NCBI GenBank assembly: GCA_002794735.1
Contig: NBAZ01000011.1
Location: forward strand, 186,001-250,000
Reading direction: 5' to 3'
Length of the DNA: 64,000 nucleotides
From: Pyrrhoderma lamaoense
Lineage: Eukaryota > Basidiomycota > Agaricomycetes > Hymenochaetales > Hymenochaetaceae
Shown: in pieces, positions 1 to 12,465 of the stretch
How the letters are laid out: every line of letters begins with the position of its first letter
Position numbering within the stretch: position 1 is the first letter of the stretch
The notes under the pieces: generated by a model
What the model was told of the DNA's origin: nothing
What the model saw: only the letters and a program-made list of their open reading frames with translations
Database searches by the model: none
Translations under genes and position numbers: made by a program

Positions 1-1165
1 ACGCATACGATAATAGAGAAGTAGTACACTCAAGACATCAACGTCATCACTAGGCCGACCAGTCAGCCATGATGGGTAACCCACAGTCACTGTTTGAAAC
101 AGGTTATAAACTTTCATAGTAGCTCTTCTACCAGACAGTGTGACATGTTCCGCAAAATCCTAGTCCCTCCCTTCTCTCCCTCTGGTATCACCACTATTAA
201 CAATTATGGCTACACTCTTTCATACAACCAACCATATCTCCCCTCTATCTAGCTCTTTATGTGCATTGATAAATGTCTAGTCTGGAAATGGAAGGCCTGG
301 AAAGAGTGATTGAAAAAAATCAATCCGTAGTGTCTTATAACCGAATGGAGGGAGGTGCGATCTCACATTCTAAACCACGATTGTGTTAGCCACAGCCTAG
401 ATGCGAATGTCTAGTCTTAGCTAGACCAACATCTACACAATTGTTTTACCTAATTTCTAGACATATAGCTTTTTTTGTCGACAACAAAGAACAAAATTGT
501 GTATCCACTAGCTGTCAACGTGCGGGAAGTGTTTTGAATTAAATCTGTATGGAGACAGACATGTTTGAGGGTATACGGTTCTCATGCGTGTTTGAAATGC
601 TGATATAAAGCTCTAACGACCCACTATACCTTACAACATAAAATTAATTAATATAGTTTTCGGGAGTAATCAAACTTCTCTTTGCTCGTGTTTTGCAGTA
701 TCTACTTACGTTTAGAAGGAGCTATGAGTGGCTTACACAATGACTTGCCGACCCTCCATCATGTTCCAGTCACAGGTCGGAAAGAATTTGCTTTGTCAAA
801 TGGTGTATTGAATATGTTACTCAATCATACAAATTGAAAGTATAGCAGAAGCGATAAGAAGTTACTATCTATGGGGACACAGGGCTGGAAAGCTGGCATC
901 CGAAGACGAGAAGAGACATCCATTGTAGAAATGTCTTGGTCTCGGTCGATACTAAAATTCATAACTAATTATGACTCGGCTTCTCATTCTATTTTGTCTT
1001 TTGCAGAACGCAGCTAGTAGTGGTTTTGGGCTCTTTCTGATTGGATAGAGACACCATTCCGAAACCAGAGTTTGAGATCCGAAATAATAATGCTGACACT
1101 TACATTACGATCCGACATTGTTTTTTGTTCAAGACTCGTTCCAAAATCACCTAGGGAGCCACCCG

Positions 1166-1172
1166 TATATAA
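1166..1172 (+). promoter_or_regulatory. TATA box inside repeat unit A, rightward
   Basis: TATATAA, followed by a C/T-rich stretch (1190-1260) and an intron-like 3' end (CTTCCGTAG near 1336). The same order occurs in unit B at 7128. Functional only by analogy with fungal core promoters. Confidence 0.35.
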
Positions 1173-2038
1173 CCACATCAGTTGCGCATCTTTCTTCCCC
1201 ACCCATCTTCCGTTCCTTCCACCATCTCCACTCTCCTTTCCTCCCATCCCTTCTTTCATGACCTTCATTATAGGTGTCTCCCCGGAGCTGGATAAACTGG
1301 GAGTATGTCAGTGCTTATCCTTTCTTCTTCCGTAGAATCGTTCTCTAGACCTCGTCTTTGCCTGGAACGCATTCCTTAAAGCAAGTCCCTCCCTTGTCTC
1401 CACCCCGACTCGCTCGGGTACGTCCTCCCCAATTTGCACCAGGCTCTCCTTTGTCAACGCCTTCGATTCGTATTCAAAATGGGCAACTTGCTGAGGATCA
1501 GAGCCAGAACGCACGTATTATGGACGGATAGTATTGGAGGATGGATGAATTACAGGATGATTGAAGGACGGTGCTTAGCGTGACTATGAGGAGGGCGAAG
1601 AAAATCAACATGGCTGAAGAATAGGGAACCTGCGATACGAAGAAGTTTGTCAGGGAAAAGCGATTTAGATGTCGGAAGCGGGACGCATATACTTTAAAAC
1701 TAGATTTGAGGAGAAAGTTGGAGATTTCGGGCACTAAATTTGTAACTATAGGGAATACGATGAGGCGGGAGTAAGAAGCTAAACGTCTTGACTAGAGGGA
1801 GACGGCTGATGCTAGGCAGAGATCGGTAGTATGACATGCACATGACGAAGAAAGGAACGACAGAAGAAACAGGGTCAAGGACAAGTTCAGCTCGTATTTG
1901 GAATGAGAGGTCGACTCGAGCAATACGGAAGCAAAATACGAAAGGTCTCTAACGGAAGTCGCCACTCGGAAGGTTCAATTCCAGGAGTATGCATGTGAGG
2001 TGGTCGGGGATATCAGAGGAGGTAACCCTTTACCCCCC

Positions 2039-2116
2039 TCCCTCCCTAAATAGCCCAAGTAATGCAAGAACTTGGGTGTGAATAGACATAACTGAGGGAA
2101 ATCATATCTATTAACA
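2039..2116. repeat. Palindrome of the repeat family, right arm interrupted
   Basis: Left arm and centre of the conserved palindrome (GGGTGTGAATAGACATAA, loop GAGGGA, then ATCATATCTATTAACAC). The right arm stops at about 2116, where other copies continue. The expected downstream flank (TTTCCCCCGATGGC) reappears near 2888, so about 770 bases have been inserted. Confidence 0.55.
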
Positions 2117-2885
2117 CTACGGTCTTCGTAGAATTAGGGGTGTAGGACCAGCTAAGTGTTTGGCTGGTCGTAGTGCATTTATAATGCACTTTCTAACTCG
2201 CCCGAGAAGTCCATTGCTACTACTCGGCCGCGCGCCTCGTTCATTTCTCTTACTATTTAGCTTCACTTTCTACCCTTACTCGAGGGCAGGGTTCGTTTAT
2301 ACGACCCCCTCGTTTCTGATAGCTTAAACCCTTCGTCCAGTGGCATATAGCCACCTGGACGCCATGCTTTCCTTATTATCTAACCTTTATCTCGCGTTTT
2401 GCTATATAAGCCTCCAGACTTGAGGCCGTAGTTAATCAATCAATTCCTGGCTACTCCTCTCGGTCGCTATCCTTCTACACCCCCCCCCGAGTAGCCCTCT
2501 ACTAGTCTCCTGTACTCTTTATCTACTTAGCTGCTGCCTTATTAGGCTGCCCGGGCGCGCTTGCAACGCTCTGACCGTACGGCGAGTCGTCCGGGCGGAC
2601 TGAAATACATACACTTTTACCTCAAAATACAGCCTCGGTCGGGGCTCTGTTCTATACGTTTCTACTACTTTTACTGGTCTGTGAAGTCTCAGCTTGCCTC
2701 GAGGTCTCTATCAGTCTCTACGGTCCGACCGAGATCTCGGCCGGACGGCCGAGGTCGAGTATCTCGCTATTTAGCCCCCAAATCTTAGCCTGAGCATCGT
2801 GTCTGGTGTAGGCAGACTCTAAACCCCACGTCCTCGCCACTAAATACGACACCAAGGTCAAAATCTGACCAAAAGTTTAGTTTTC
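2117..2885. mobile_element. GC-rich insertion inside a palindrome, possibly a solo LTR
   Basis: This stretch is missing from unit B and interrupts the palindrome of unit A. It is visibly more GC-rich than its surroundings, contains TATATAAGCC near 2404, and begins close to TGTAGGACC, as an LTR of a Ty3- or copia-type retrotransposon might. A TG...CA pair with matching TGTAG/CTACA ends lies at about 2141-2480, but I see no clear target-site duplication, and the rest up to 2885 is unexplained. No reverse transcriptase, integrase or gag motifs are present. Confidence 0.35.
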
Positions 2886-4807
2886 AGGGGTTTCCCCCGA
2901 TGGCCCACAACGAGATATTGAAGAGTGAAAAGGTCAGGAGTGATCTGTGTAAAATGAATGTAAGGTACGATAGGAAGTTAAAGTTACCGCAGCGTGGGTA
3001 GATAAGACAAAGAAAAGATAGGTACCCAAACGAAAGCGAAAATAGTAGGCAGTTGAAGGGAAGAACATCAGATGGAAAAAGTTAGTTTCGGAAGGGGGGA
3101 TACAAAGAGATACAATATCCACCTGGCAGGTTTCAGGTCGAGTCCAGACAAAAGAAGGTCGAGCCTGGACTGTTATTGTCAACCTTATCCTTCTGAATTC
3201 CGACCTTTCCGAGTTTCGGGGTATCAGTTTCATCCTTAGTCCAGTAAAAGTGTTACCGAGAGGCGTCTGGATTATGATCCGTAAAGGTAAAATGGTGGTA
3301 AAGAGACGTTGAGTAGGCTCGTAAGACAGTTTCGTTGAAAGTGTTTCTAGAGGTGGGGCTTGTTATAGGTCCTAAACGTTGTGTTCTGGACTGATCTCAC
3401 TACATAATACTATTCATGTATTGAATACAAGTGCAGAATATCCGATGATTTACATTTCCTTTTCCTTTTCCACAGGCAGTGTAAGAAGCTTTATCTGAAT
3501 TTTGAATAAAGTACGGAAACTGAGGGCCAAACTTCATACAGTTCGCCGCACGGGCAGAGTCTCAAACTAGCCGCATTTGTATGATACGTCTGTCAAGGAC
3601 TCGACACTTTGTTCATTATTAAGCCATTCACGAGTACTTCGAAACAACGAACAGTGATAAACTTTACAAAACAGCAAGTAAAGCTCGTTATATACATGTA
3701 TATTTTTCAACGCTCGCGATGTGATCTTATATCCAAGCGAGAATGCGAGTGAATGGTTTTTGAAACGGCATCTCAAGGATATGCGACAAATCATATCCTT
3801 GGGCTTGTCAGCCTCTATAATATAGCGTCTGCCTGTGCATGGAACTATATGCAGATTGATAGTAAACGACCGGGAGTCGATCGTTATACATGCATATGCG
3901 ATCGGCTACGGACAATATCTGCATGTAGCTGAGGCCGACGCAGCTGCCCTATCGTCTTCCGAGAACCTTTTCTTCCTCCCTCATCGTCCCCAAACATCAT
4001 GGAATCACGGATAAAAAATTCAAATGGTCACAGCAATTTGTGCATGCTACTTTATAGTTTGCATACAGCACTAGCGGAATGGATGGTGGTATCAACGGAT
4101 TGATAGATCTTCATCCGTAGAAGGTGGATTGAAAGCATTTTTCAGATGCACAGAGAAAAAACCTTCAATACAGGTAAGTGATGTTTGCTTGAATGAAAAG
4201 TTGTTTCCATCCTTTTATTTCTGTTTCGCATCTCTGATTCCCTCGAGAACGGAGCGACAAGCGCGGTCTCTGAATTGAAATTTGACGTAAGCATGTTCAG
4301 CTGTAGTCAATAACAAATTGACATGCTAAAATGTCTGTAATCTGAAATACTTGAGATACAAGAACTGGACCATGATCGAGGAAATTCCGGCAGTGTCTAG
4401 GACGAATCAAGGGATCTCGAGTTGTAAAGATGATATTCCCTACTTGCTAGCAACACCACTCGTTATATTTGTCCCCTGCTTTTTTTCTGTCTTTCCCTCC
4501 TCTCTCCTCCTCTCCCCTCATCTGGCCTCCCCAACCTAATTTGTGACCGCTGATCCCTTCATCTCATCCACTCCTAAGTTTATCATCCACCCCACCCTTG
4601 TCCTCGTTCTTCCACTCTACACAGCCGCCACCACTCTCCCTTCTGCTATAGTCACACCTCCGTTCACTTCAATTCGCCTGACAACCGACTCGGTCGAAAT
4701 AAGAGTTAAATTCAAAAGATGTTCGACGGAAATGTCCACTCAAGTCAAGCTGAACCCGGTAAGTATACGTGTGAAGGGGTCGGAGCCATCAGAGTTGAAC
4801 CCTCATC

Positions 4808-4917
4808 CCCCCTAAAAAGTCCTTATAACGCAGGAATTGAGTGTAGATAGACATGATCGGGGAAAATCATATCTATTTACACCATATTCTTGCGTTATGA
4901 GAACTTTAGAGGAGGGG
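4808..4917. repeat. Palindrome (hairpin) of the repeat family in unit A
   Basis: Two arms of about 45 bases read GAGTGTAGATAGACATGAT and its near-complement ATCATATCTATTTACAC, extended outward by CCTTATAACGC / GCGTTATGAGAAC. The loop is CGGGGA. It sits about 350 bases downstream of the leftward TATA box at 5264, the same relation as in the 34-46 kb copies. Confidence 0.7.
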
Positions 4918-5263
4918 GGTTATCTCCGATGGCTATTCTTGAAGAGACGAGTGCAAAACGAAGGAAGGAACGAATTAACGATGAGCGTCGATCAATCGAG
5001 AGACCAAATTAGTTTCCGAGACGGAGCGAGACCAAAGGACAGTGAGCTGAGGCAAGTGCAAAACGAACGTAGGAATGAGGGCTACTTCTGAGCCAGCGGG
5101 GTTGGACTACTCAGGCACCTAGAAAAATTCAACTACAAAAATCATCTAGAACGTGAGGTCAGTAGTAAAAAGTGAGCACGAACTTATGAAGAAGTTGACT
5201 AGAGGAGGGAATGATGGGGGAAGGAAGGGAGTTGGAAGGAAGAAGTGTCGAATGAAGGGGGGT

Positions 5264-5270
5264 TTATATA
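5264..5270 (-). promoter_or_regulatory. TATA box inside repeat unit A, leftward
   Basis: Reads TATATAA on the minus strand inside the block TCTATATAAACC. The block is repeated in unit B (10438) and in the copies at 34984, 37349, 39102, 41557 and 46375. Such conservation in otherwise diverged repeats suggests it was the element's own promoter. Confidence 0.4.
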
Positions 5271-7127
5271 GACATTCTCTCCTAGGTAGGTTTAGAATGA
5301 GTCTGTGTCCATGTCAGCATTACTCTTCCGACTTCCGAAACTCGATATCAAAACTATTCGATTATTTACTGAAACAGAGACCGGGAGCCGTCGGGTTATA
5401 ATCTCAAAAAGATTGTAGAGTGATAAGGAGAGACGTGGCATAGGCTGTGATCTATTATCGAGAGATAGTAAGACACTATCATTGCAATTGTTATTGAACA
5501 TACGAGACTCCCGCTGTATCGCAAAACACAGTAAGATCTTTTCAACGCGCACTATGAGGTTTTAAGTTATAACTATTCACCCGAGAAAGAAAGCATCCGA
5601 ATGGTTTCAGAAGCGCCATCTCAAGGATATGCGGCATAATACGCCCTATATGCATGTTAGCCTCCATCTTATAGTGTCGAACTGAAACATCTTCTATGCA
5701 TGACTGTATGCTAATAGATAGTAAAAAAAGGTTCACATTCACGTCCCATGTAAGGAAAGAAACATGTCTGTGTCTTAATATCAGGAGTAAGACGTGCATC
5801 TACATATGGTCTAGTTTGGAACTAAGTACTCGAGCTCTCTACTGTGATCTATAAAACTTATTCTGGAGCTAACGCTAGCAATTTTCACCTCAGTTATACT
5901 TTATTGAATCACAGACAAAAGCTTCCAATATTCTATCTATCTTGTGTTTATATGCATACGATAATTGAGAATTAGTTCACTCAAAACATCTATGTCATTA
6001 CTAGGCCGAGTATCCCGGGCCAGGTAGCCGTTGTTTGTAGCCCACAAACAAGTTCTAAACTTGCCTGGCTACTAGTAGCTCGACATGCGCAATCTACCAG
6101 CCCGACCAAACCGAAATAATGTCACACATTCACCCGAAAATCCTAGACCCTCCTTTCTCCCTCGCTGGCCTTACCAATGTTAACATACATGGTTACCCTC
6201 TTCCATACAATCAGCCTTATCTCCGCTCTCTCTAGCGCCGTACGTATATCTCTGAGTATCATGTCTAGAAATTGAAGGCCTGGGAAGAGATATTGAGAAA
6301 AACCCAATCCGTAGAGTCTCATAACCGAATGGAGGGAGGTGCGACCTCACGTTCTAATCCACGATTGTGTCAGCCACAGCCTAGATGCGAATGTCTAGTC
6401 TTAGGAAGAAACAATATTTACATGTACATATATGTCTTACCTAACCTCTAGACATATAGTTTTTTTTGTCAATAACAAAGAACAAATCTGTGTATCGACT
6501 AGCTGTTTACGTGCGAAAGTGTTTTGAATTAAATCTATATGGAGACCGACATACTTGAAGGTACACAATTGTCACGCATACTGAATTATGCCGATACAAA
6601 GCTCAAACGACCCAATATATCATAAATTTAAATAATATCATTACGGGAGTAGATATAAAGCTTTTCTTTACTCGTGTTTTGTAGTGTTTATTATTGTTTA
6701 GAAGATCTGTGTGAGTGGCTTAGTCAAAACGACTTGCTGATCATCTATCATGTCAGGATAAAACACCCTTTGTAAAAAGTAGATAGTGAATATGATACAC
6801 AGTCATACAAGCTGAAAGTATGGCAGAGGCGATAAGGAGCTGATATCTACGGGAACACAGGGCTGGAAGGTTGGCACCCGAAGACAAGAGAGGAGATATC
6901 CGTTGTGGAAATGTCTTGGTCTCGGTCGCTACTAAAACTCGTAATGAGTTATGAGTGAGCTTCCGTCTCCCTTTTGTCTTTCCCCAGAAAGAGGTATGCT
7001 AGTAGTAGTTTTGGACTCTTTCTGGTTGAATAAAGAATCTGCTCCGAAACAAGAGGGAAGAATAATGCTGACACTTACATTTCGATCCGACACAACATTT
7101 TTTTTTGTTCAAGGCTCATTCCAAACC

Positions 7128-7134
7128 TATATAA
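7128..7134 (+). promoter_or_regulatory. TATA box inside repeat unit B, rightward
   Basis: TATATAA in the same context as 1166 in unit A. It is followed by C/T-rich sequence, an intron-like 3' end (TTTCTTTCGTAG near 7292) and the GCGCATCCCTTG motif at about 7328. Confidence 0.35.
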
Positions 7135-9947
7135 TCACATCCACTTTCGCCTTTTCCTACCCATTCATCCTCTGTTTCTTCCCCGACTCCAGCTTTATTT
7201 CTTACCGCACCTTCTTTCATCGACTTTCATCTTAGGTGTCTCCTCGGAACTAAATTGGGAATTATTTAGTGCTTATCCTTTCTTTCTTTCGTAGCATCGT
7301 TCTCTCTACCTCACCTTTGTCTGGGGCGCATCCCTTGACTCAATCACCTCCCTCAAACGTCTCCCCACTCAGACTCGCTCAGGGGACCCTTCCTCCCCAA
7401 TTACAATCGTCTCTTCATCGTTAAAACCTTCAAATCAAAGCCGGAACGAACGCATTAGAGGTAGATCAGAAGTGGGGTGGATGAAGTATAAGATGGGGGG
7501 GGGGCTTTCCCAAATTGAAGGAAGGGATGAAGTAAAGATGAGCGCAAAATCGAAAAGGAAGGACGGGGTTTCCGCAGGTGTACGTTGAGACGAAGGTAGA
7601 TATGAATGCGATTGCGAGATGGAGGCAATATCGGCAAATGCCATGTCGAACGGAGGGAGGCGGTGGAATGTATGTCGGGAATGAATGTAAGGTGAGATAG
7701 ATAGTTAAGGCGACTACAGCGTGAAACTGAGAGACGAAGATAGGGTAGATACTGAAACGAATGCGAAAACAGAGGATGGTGAGTTAAGGCGAGTGCAGAT
7801 AAAAAGTAGGAAAGAGGGTGTTTCGATGCTAGTTGAGAAGGATTCAAGAGCTTAACCTCGAGTGATGCCAGATGCCAAAAAAAACCTAGAAGGATGGGTT
7901 AGTTTAAAGAGGCGAAATGGAACTCATAGAAAAGACGACAGTAGGAGGGGAAGGTAGTTGAAGGGAAGAATTTCAGATGGAAAAAGTTAGTTTAGAAAGG
8001 AGGGTAGTTAGTTGGATATTATCTACTCCTGAGCAAATTCAGGACGAATCCGGAAAAAAGAAGGTCGAGCCCGGAGTGTTAATGTCAATGTGTTGAATTC
8101 TGATGATACACTCACCATCACCCTCTTCTAAAGACAATTAAAGATGCTTTATCCGAGTTTTGAATTAAAAAACTGAGAGTCAACCTTCATACAGTTCGCC
8201 GCGACTCTCAAACCAGCCGCAATTGCATGCTACGTCTGACAAAAACCAGTCACTTTGTTCTTTATTAAGCCACTCACGAGACCTTCGGAACAACGAACAA
8301 CGGTTAACTTTGCAAAGCAGCGAGTAAAATTTGATATAAGATTTTACTCAACGCACGCGTTGCGGTCTTATAGTCAAAAAAGAATGCAACTGAATAGTTT
8401 CTGAAACGGCATCTCAAGGATATGCGACAAAACAATTTCCTCGGGTGCATCAACCTCTATTATATAGCGTTGGCCTGTGCATGGAACCATATGCAGATTA
8501 AGAGTATACGATCGGGAGTTGATCGTTATACATGCGTATGCAATCGGCTACGGACAATATCAAGTATCTGCAAGTAGGATGAGGCTGACACGACCGTGGC
8601 CTAGGCCCCACCCAACGTTTTCCGAGAACCTTTTCTTCCTCCCTCATCGTCCTTAAACATCATGAAACCACGGATACAAGATCTAGATGATCATAGAAGA
8701 TTGTGCATGCCACTTGATAGTTTGCATACAGCAGTAGCGGAAGTGGATGGTGATATCAACAGATTAATAGTGTTCTAGAACAAGTGACTCGGGACCAGCC
8801 ACTGACAGTCTCTCATCTAGTTCTACACCTGTCCAGTATTTCGGTATCCGAATCATAACAGCTCTCGATGTATTTCAAGTGATTAAGTCCCTTGAACAGT
8901 CTCAGAGAACCAGAACCATCATCAGACCCGGCGGTCATACTACGAATATCAACACTGACGTCATCACCACCACATCCATCGTTGACGCATCTACCAGCCG
9001 TTAGCTCAAATCTTAATGGATAGCAGTGAGGGGTAGCGCGAACAATTAGTAAATGTGATCAGTGTGTACGCTGTTCAGAGCGAGCACCCGACGGGTATCA
9101 GTAAGGCAGATTATCAGAAAATGTGTAGAGATTTATATATAAAAATGTGACTTGGAATATTGATATTCGGTTGCGTAAATAGGTGTATGAAGTATACGAT
9201 TGTTAGGAGAATATCTTGGTAGTACCTGAGATATACGTCGTCAGACTGATCAACGGGGTTTGATCAGAGAAGTACGTGTAAATTAAAGAACTCGGGAATA
9301 TGAGGAAGAATGGTAATAAGCTGAAATTCACCATAGCAAGGACATCCTGTTCTAGAATGGCTCTCCACTATGAGTATGATAACGAAAAGAGCCCACAGTG
9401 TTGGTGATTTTTGGAATCCACCGGATTTATTATAGGACATCATCAATATGATCCGTGGCTCTAAACTGTAATAAGGAGAAGTCCGAATTACCAACATTGC
9501 ATATTTAAAGACGCTTCTTATTGATAGCTATCATATCAAGCCAAACAAACGTTAGTTTCTTCCTCGGTAGCTAAGCACTTGTAACCTTTTTCATATTCGC
9601 AACACCGCACGTCATATCTGTCTCCTACTGTGTTTTCTCTCTTTTCCTCCTCCGCCCCCCAGACCCTCACATGGAGTCCCCACTCAAGTTTGTTCCGGCT
9701 TCCCTTCACATCATGCGCTATAAATTTGCCAGTCCTGCTTCTTCCACTCTACCCAACCGTCACTCCCCCTTCTGCTATAGTCCCACCTCCGTTCACTTTC
9801 CTTCGCCTGACAACAGACTCGGTCGAAATAAGAGTTAATCGAAAGATGCTCGACGGAAGTCGCCACTCAGGCAGAGCTGAACTCGGTAAGTATACGTATG
9901 AAGGGGTCGGAGCCATCAGGGTTGTACCCTCATCCCCATCCCCCCCC

Positions 9948-10051
9948 CCTAAAAAATCCTAATAAACCAAGAATTGGATGTAGATAGACATGATCGGGGG
10001 AAATTATATCTATTTACACCCAATTCTTGCGTTATAAGGACTTTTAAGGAG
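9948..10051. repeat. Palindrome (hairpin) of the repeat family in unit B
   Basis: The arms AAGAATTGGATGTAGATAGA and its imperfect complement ending CACCCAATTCTTGCG flank a short CGGGGG loop. It is the counterpart of 4808-4917 in unit A, with the same outer flanks (CCTAAAAAATCC / GGACTTTTAAGG). Confidence 0.7.
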
Positions 10052-10437
10052 AGAGGCTACCCCTGATGGCTCTTATTGAGGAGAGAATAGTATCGACGAG
10101 TGCAAAACGTTAGAAGGGCGTATGCAAAGTGAAGGAAGGGTCGAAGAAAAGATAAGCGTCGATCGATCGAGAGACAAAAGTAGTATACGAGACGGAGCGA
10201 AACCCAAAGGACGATAAGCTAGGGCGAGTGCAAAATGAACGTAAAGGAATGAGGGCTACTTCGATGTCAGTGGGGTTAGTCTACTCAAACACTTTTAGAA
10301 AATCAACTACAAAAATCATCTAGAAAGTAAGGTCAGTAGCGAAAGGTTAGTTCGAACTTAGAAAGAAGTTGTCTAGAGGAGGGAATGATGGGAGAAGGAA
10401 GGAAGTTAGATGGGAGAAGTGGGCGAATGAAGTGAGG

Positions 10438-10445
10438 TTTATATA
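10438..10445 (-). promoter_or_regulatory. TATA box inside repeat unit B, leftward
   Basis: TATATAAA on the minus strand, in the conserved context shared with 5264 and the 34-46 kb copies. The palindrome at 9948 lies about 400 bases downstream of it. Confidence 0.4.
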
Positions 10446-11035
10446 GACATATCCTCCTAGGTACTAAGGTAGGTTTCAAATGAGTCCGTGTCGTTATTGT
10501 CAGCATTACTCTTCCGAATTCCGAAACTCGGTATCAAAATATTTCGTTTGTTACTGAGAAAGAGACTGAGAGCCGTCGGGTTATAATCTCAAAAAGACAA
10601 AAGAGTGATAAAGAGAGACGTGACATAGGCTGCGATCTTATATTTGACACTATTATTGCAGATGTTTCTGAACATACGGGACTCCCGTTATATCTCAAAA
10701 CATGGACAAAGTTTGTGTGTGAGCTTTTCAACGAGCACTCTGTGGTTTTCAATTGTGACTATTCACCCGAGAAAATAGATGAATCGTTTCGGAAGCGTCA
10801 TCTCAAGGATACACGGCATAGTAAGCCCTCAAGGCATGTTAGCCTCCATCTTATAGTGTCGAACTGAACCATCTTCTATGCATGACCGTACTCCAATAGA
10901 TAGTAAAAAAGCGTCCGCATTCACGTCCCACGGAATGAAAGAAGCCAGCCTGTGTCTTGATGACAGGGGTAAGACGTGCATCTATACACGGTTTCGTATG
11001 GAACTAAGTACTTGAGCTCTTTACTGTGGTCTAGA

Positions 11036-11625
11036 AATCGTCTTCTGGGTCAAGTATTCCGGACCAGCCAGCTATTATCGGTAGCCCATAAACACTGTTT
11101 GAAACAGGTTATAAACTTGCCTAGTAGATCGACACGCACAATCAACCAGCCCGTCCAAACTGAAATATCATGTCACATTCCCAAAAATCCTAGACCCTCC
11201 TTTCACCTTCTCTGGTATCATCATTCTTAAAGGTCATGATCGCTCTCACCCATACAACCAGCCATATCTCCTCTCTTTAATGCTACGTATGTGTATTGTT
11301 GGGTATCATGTATGGAAATTGAAGGCCTGGGAAGAGTAATTGAGAAGAACTCAATCCGTAGAGTCTCATAACCGACTGGAGGGAAGTGCGACCTCACGTT
11401 CTAAGCCACGATTGTGTCAGCCACAGCCTAGATGCGAATGTCTAGTCTTAGATAAAATAATATCTACATTAATGTTTTCCTAACCTCTAGACATATAGCT
11501 CTTTTGTCATTAACAAAGAACAAAACTGTGTATTCGCTATCTATCGACATGCCGAAAGTGTTTTGGTCCAGATCTGTGGGATGGAGACCGACATGCCTAG
11601 GGGTACACAAGTTTCACGCGTATTT
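11036..11625. repeat. Repeat unit C, truncated third tandem copy
   Basis: Repeats the first ~600 bases of units A and B (AACAGGTTATAAACTTGCC near 11104; CACGATTGTGTCAGCCACAG near 11407). Similarity ends near 11625, after the segment matching position 590 of unit A. Confidence 0.7.
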
Positions 11626-11732
11626 CCCTCATTTCGATTTGTACTCGCATTCTTTAATACCATTCATTTCCTCTTTCACTCGTCCACATCTTCGCCCCCT
11701 CGTAAAGAGAATTCGGGTATACCCCTTATATA

Positions 11733-11826
11733 AAGCTCTAATAACGCAATATTTGGTGTAAAAGGACGTAACTGAGGGATTCCATCTAGTTACAACCAAT
11801 TTTGCGTTGTTGAAATCTCTTAGGAG
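11733..11826. repeat. Isolated palindrome of the repeat family
   Basis: AATAACGCAATATTTGGTGT with a degraded complementary right arm (ACAACCAATTTTGCGTTGTT) around a GAGGGA loop. It lies just past the truncated unit C and belongs to the same palindrome family, with more mismatches between the arms. Confidence 0.55.
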
Positions 11827-12465
11827 GGAGGGAGAGGGGAGAGTTTAATCCCCGGTGCCACCCTCCGTCCTTGTCGTTATACACATCTTCCTTAAGCACA
11901 TCATTTCTTTCAAGATTTAATTTCGTCCCGATCTATGCTGAATGCAGCCCGTATACTTTAGCTTCGGAGACCGGCCGAATCCAAACTTTTGTTGAGCACC
12001 CGTCCCAACGTTCGACAAGTATGATGTGTTGCGATGATTATTATATGCTCGTTGATAGGACCAATAACTATCACTCATATAACTTGATGCATAAGGTATA
12101 GGGAAAGTTAATCAGATGCTAGGAAGCAAATAACAAAAAATACATGATTTTCCGTGACCGGCTTGTCTGGATTAGGAACGAAATAGTATATCGATCATTG
12201 TCACACCAACACAAAACTGGTTCCTTGAGAAACTTGACTCTTCTTCTTAGGCGCTCAAACATGCTATGCCTTGCATAAGACAAGTTTGTAAATCTATGAT
12301 TAGAATTGTAATTATATCGTTCATCGTATTCATTCGGCTTACGCGACTGTGCATTGATTTCGAATATGCATTGAAGAATCACCATTATCGTTCATAAATT
12401 AACATCGTATTATCACTGGGCTCATGCTTGCTTACAACAAAAGATTAGATTTCTATTCGCTTTCA
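11827..12465. other. Intergenic, nothing recognised
   Basis: About 640 bases between the last repeat palindrome and the 3' end of the first carboxypeptidase gene. I see no coding exon, RNA gene or clear repeat in it. Confidence 0.5.

Larger units (their letters stand above)
1..5945. repeat. Repeat unit A (tandem with B and C), non-coding
   Basis: First of three tandem, diverged copies of a long unit. The start matches 5953 onward (shared GCATACGATAAT, then ACTAGGCCGA). The stretch near 361-430 recurs at 6345-6410 and 11391-11450 almost unchanged, and 5640-5800 recurs at 10805-11000. I see no coding exons with conserved protein motifs. It carries a rightward TATA box (1166), an intron-like 3' splice site near 1336, a motif related to GCGCATCCCTTGGTTCGA near 1363, a leftward TATA box (5264) and palindromes at 2039 and 4808. 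The unit probably began before position 1. It may be a composite of two head-on transposon-derived elements; the class is not recognisable. Confidence 0.75.
5946..11035. repeat. Repeat unit B, non-coding, tandem copy of unit A
   Basis: Matches unit A in the same orientation along most of its length (for example 6345-6410 with 361-430, 8460-8640 with 3820-3990, 9770-9900 with 4650-4790). It lacks the 770-base insertion of unit A and its left-hand palindrome. Between about 8770 and 9590 its sequence does not match the corresponding part of A (4105-4440). It keeps both TATA boxes (7128 rightward, 10438 leftward), the TCTGGGGCGCATCCCTTG motif near 7321 and the palindrome at 9948. Confidence 0.75.
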
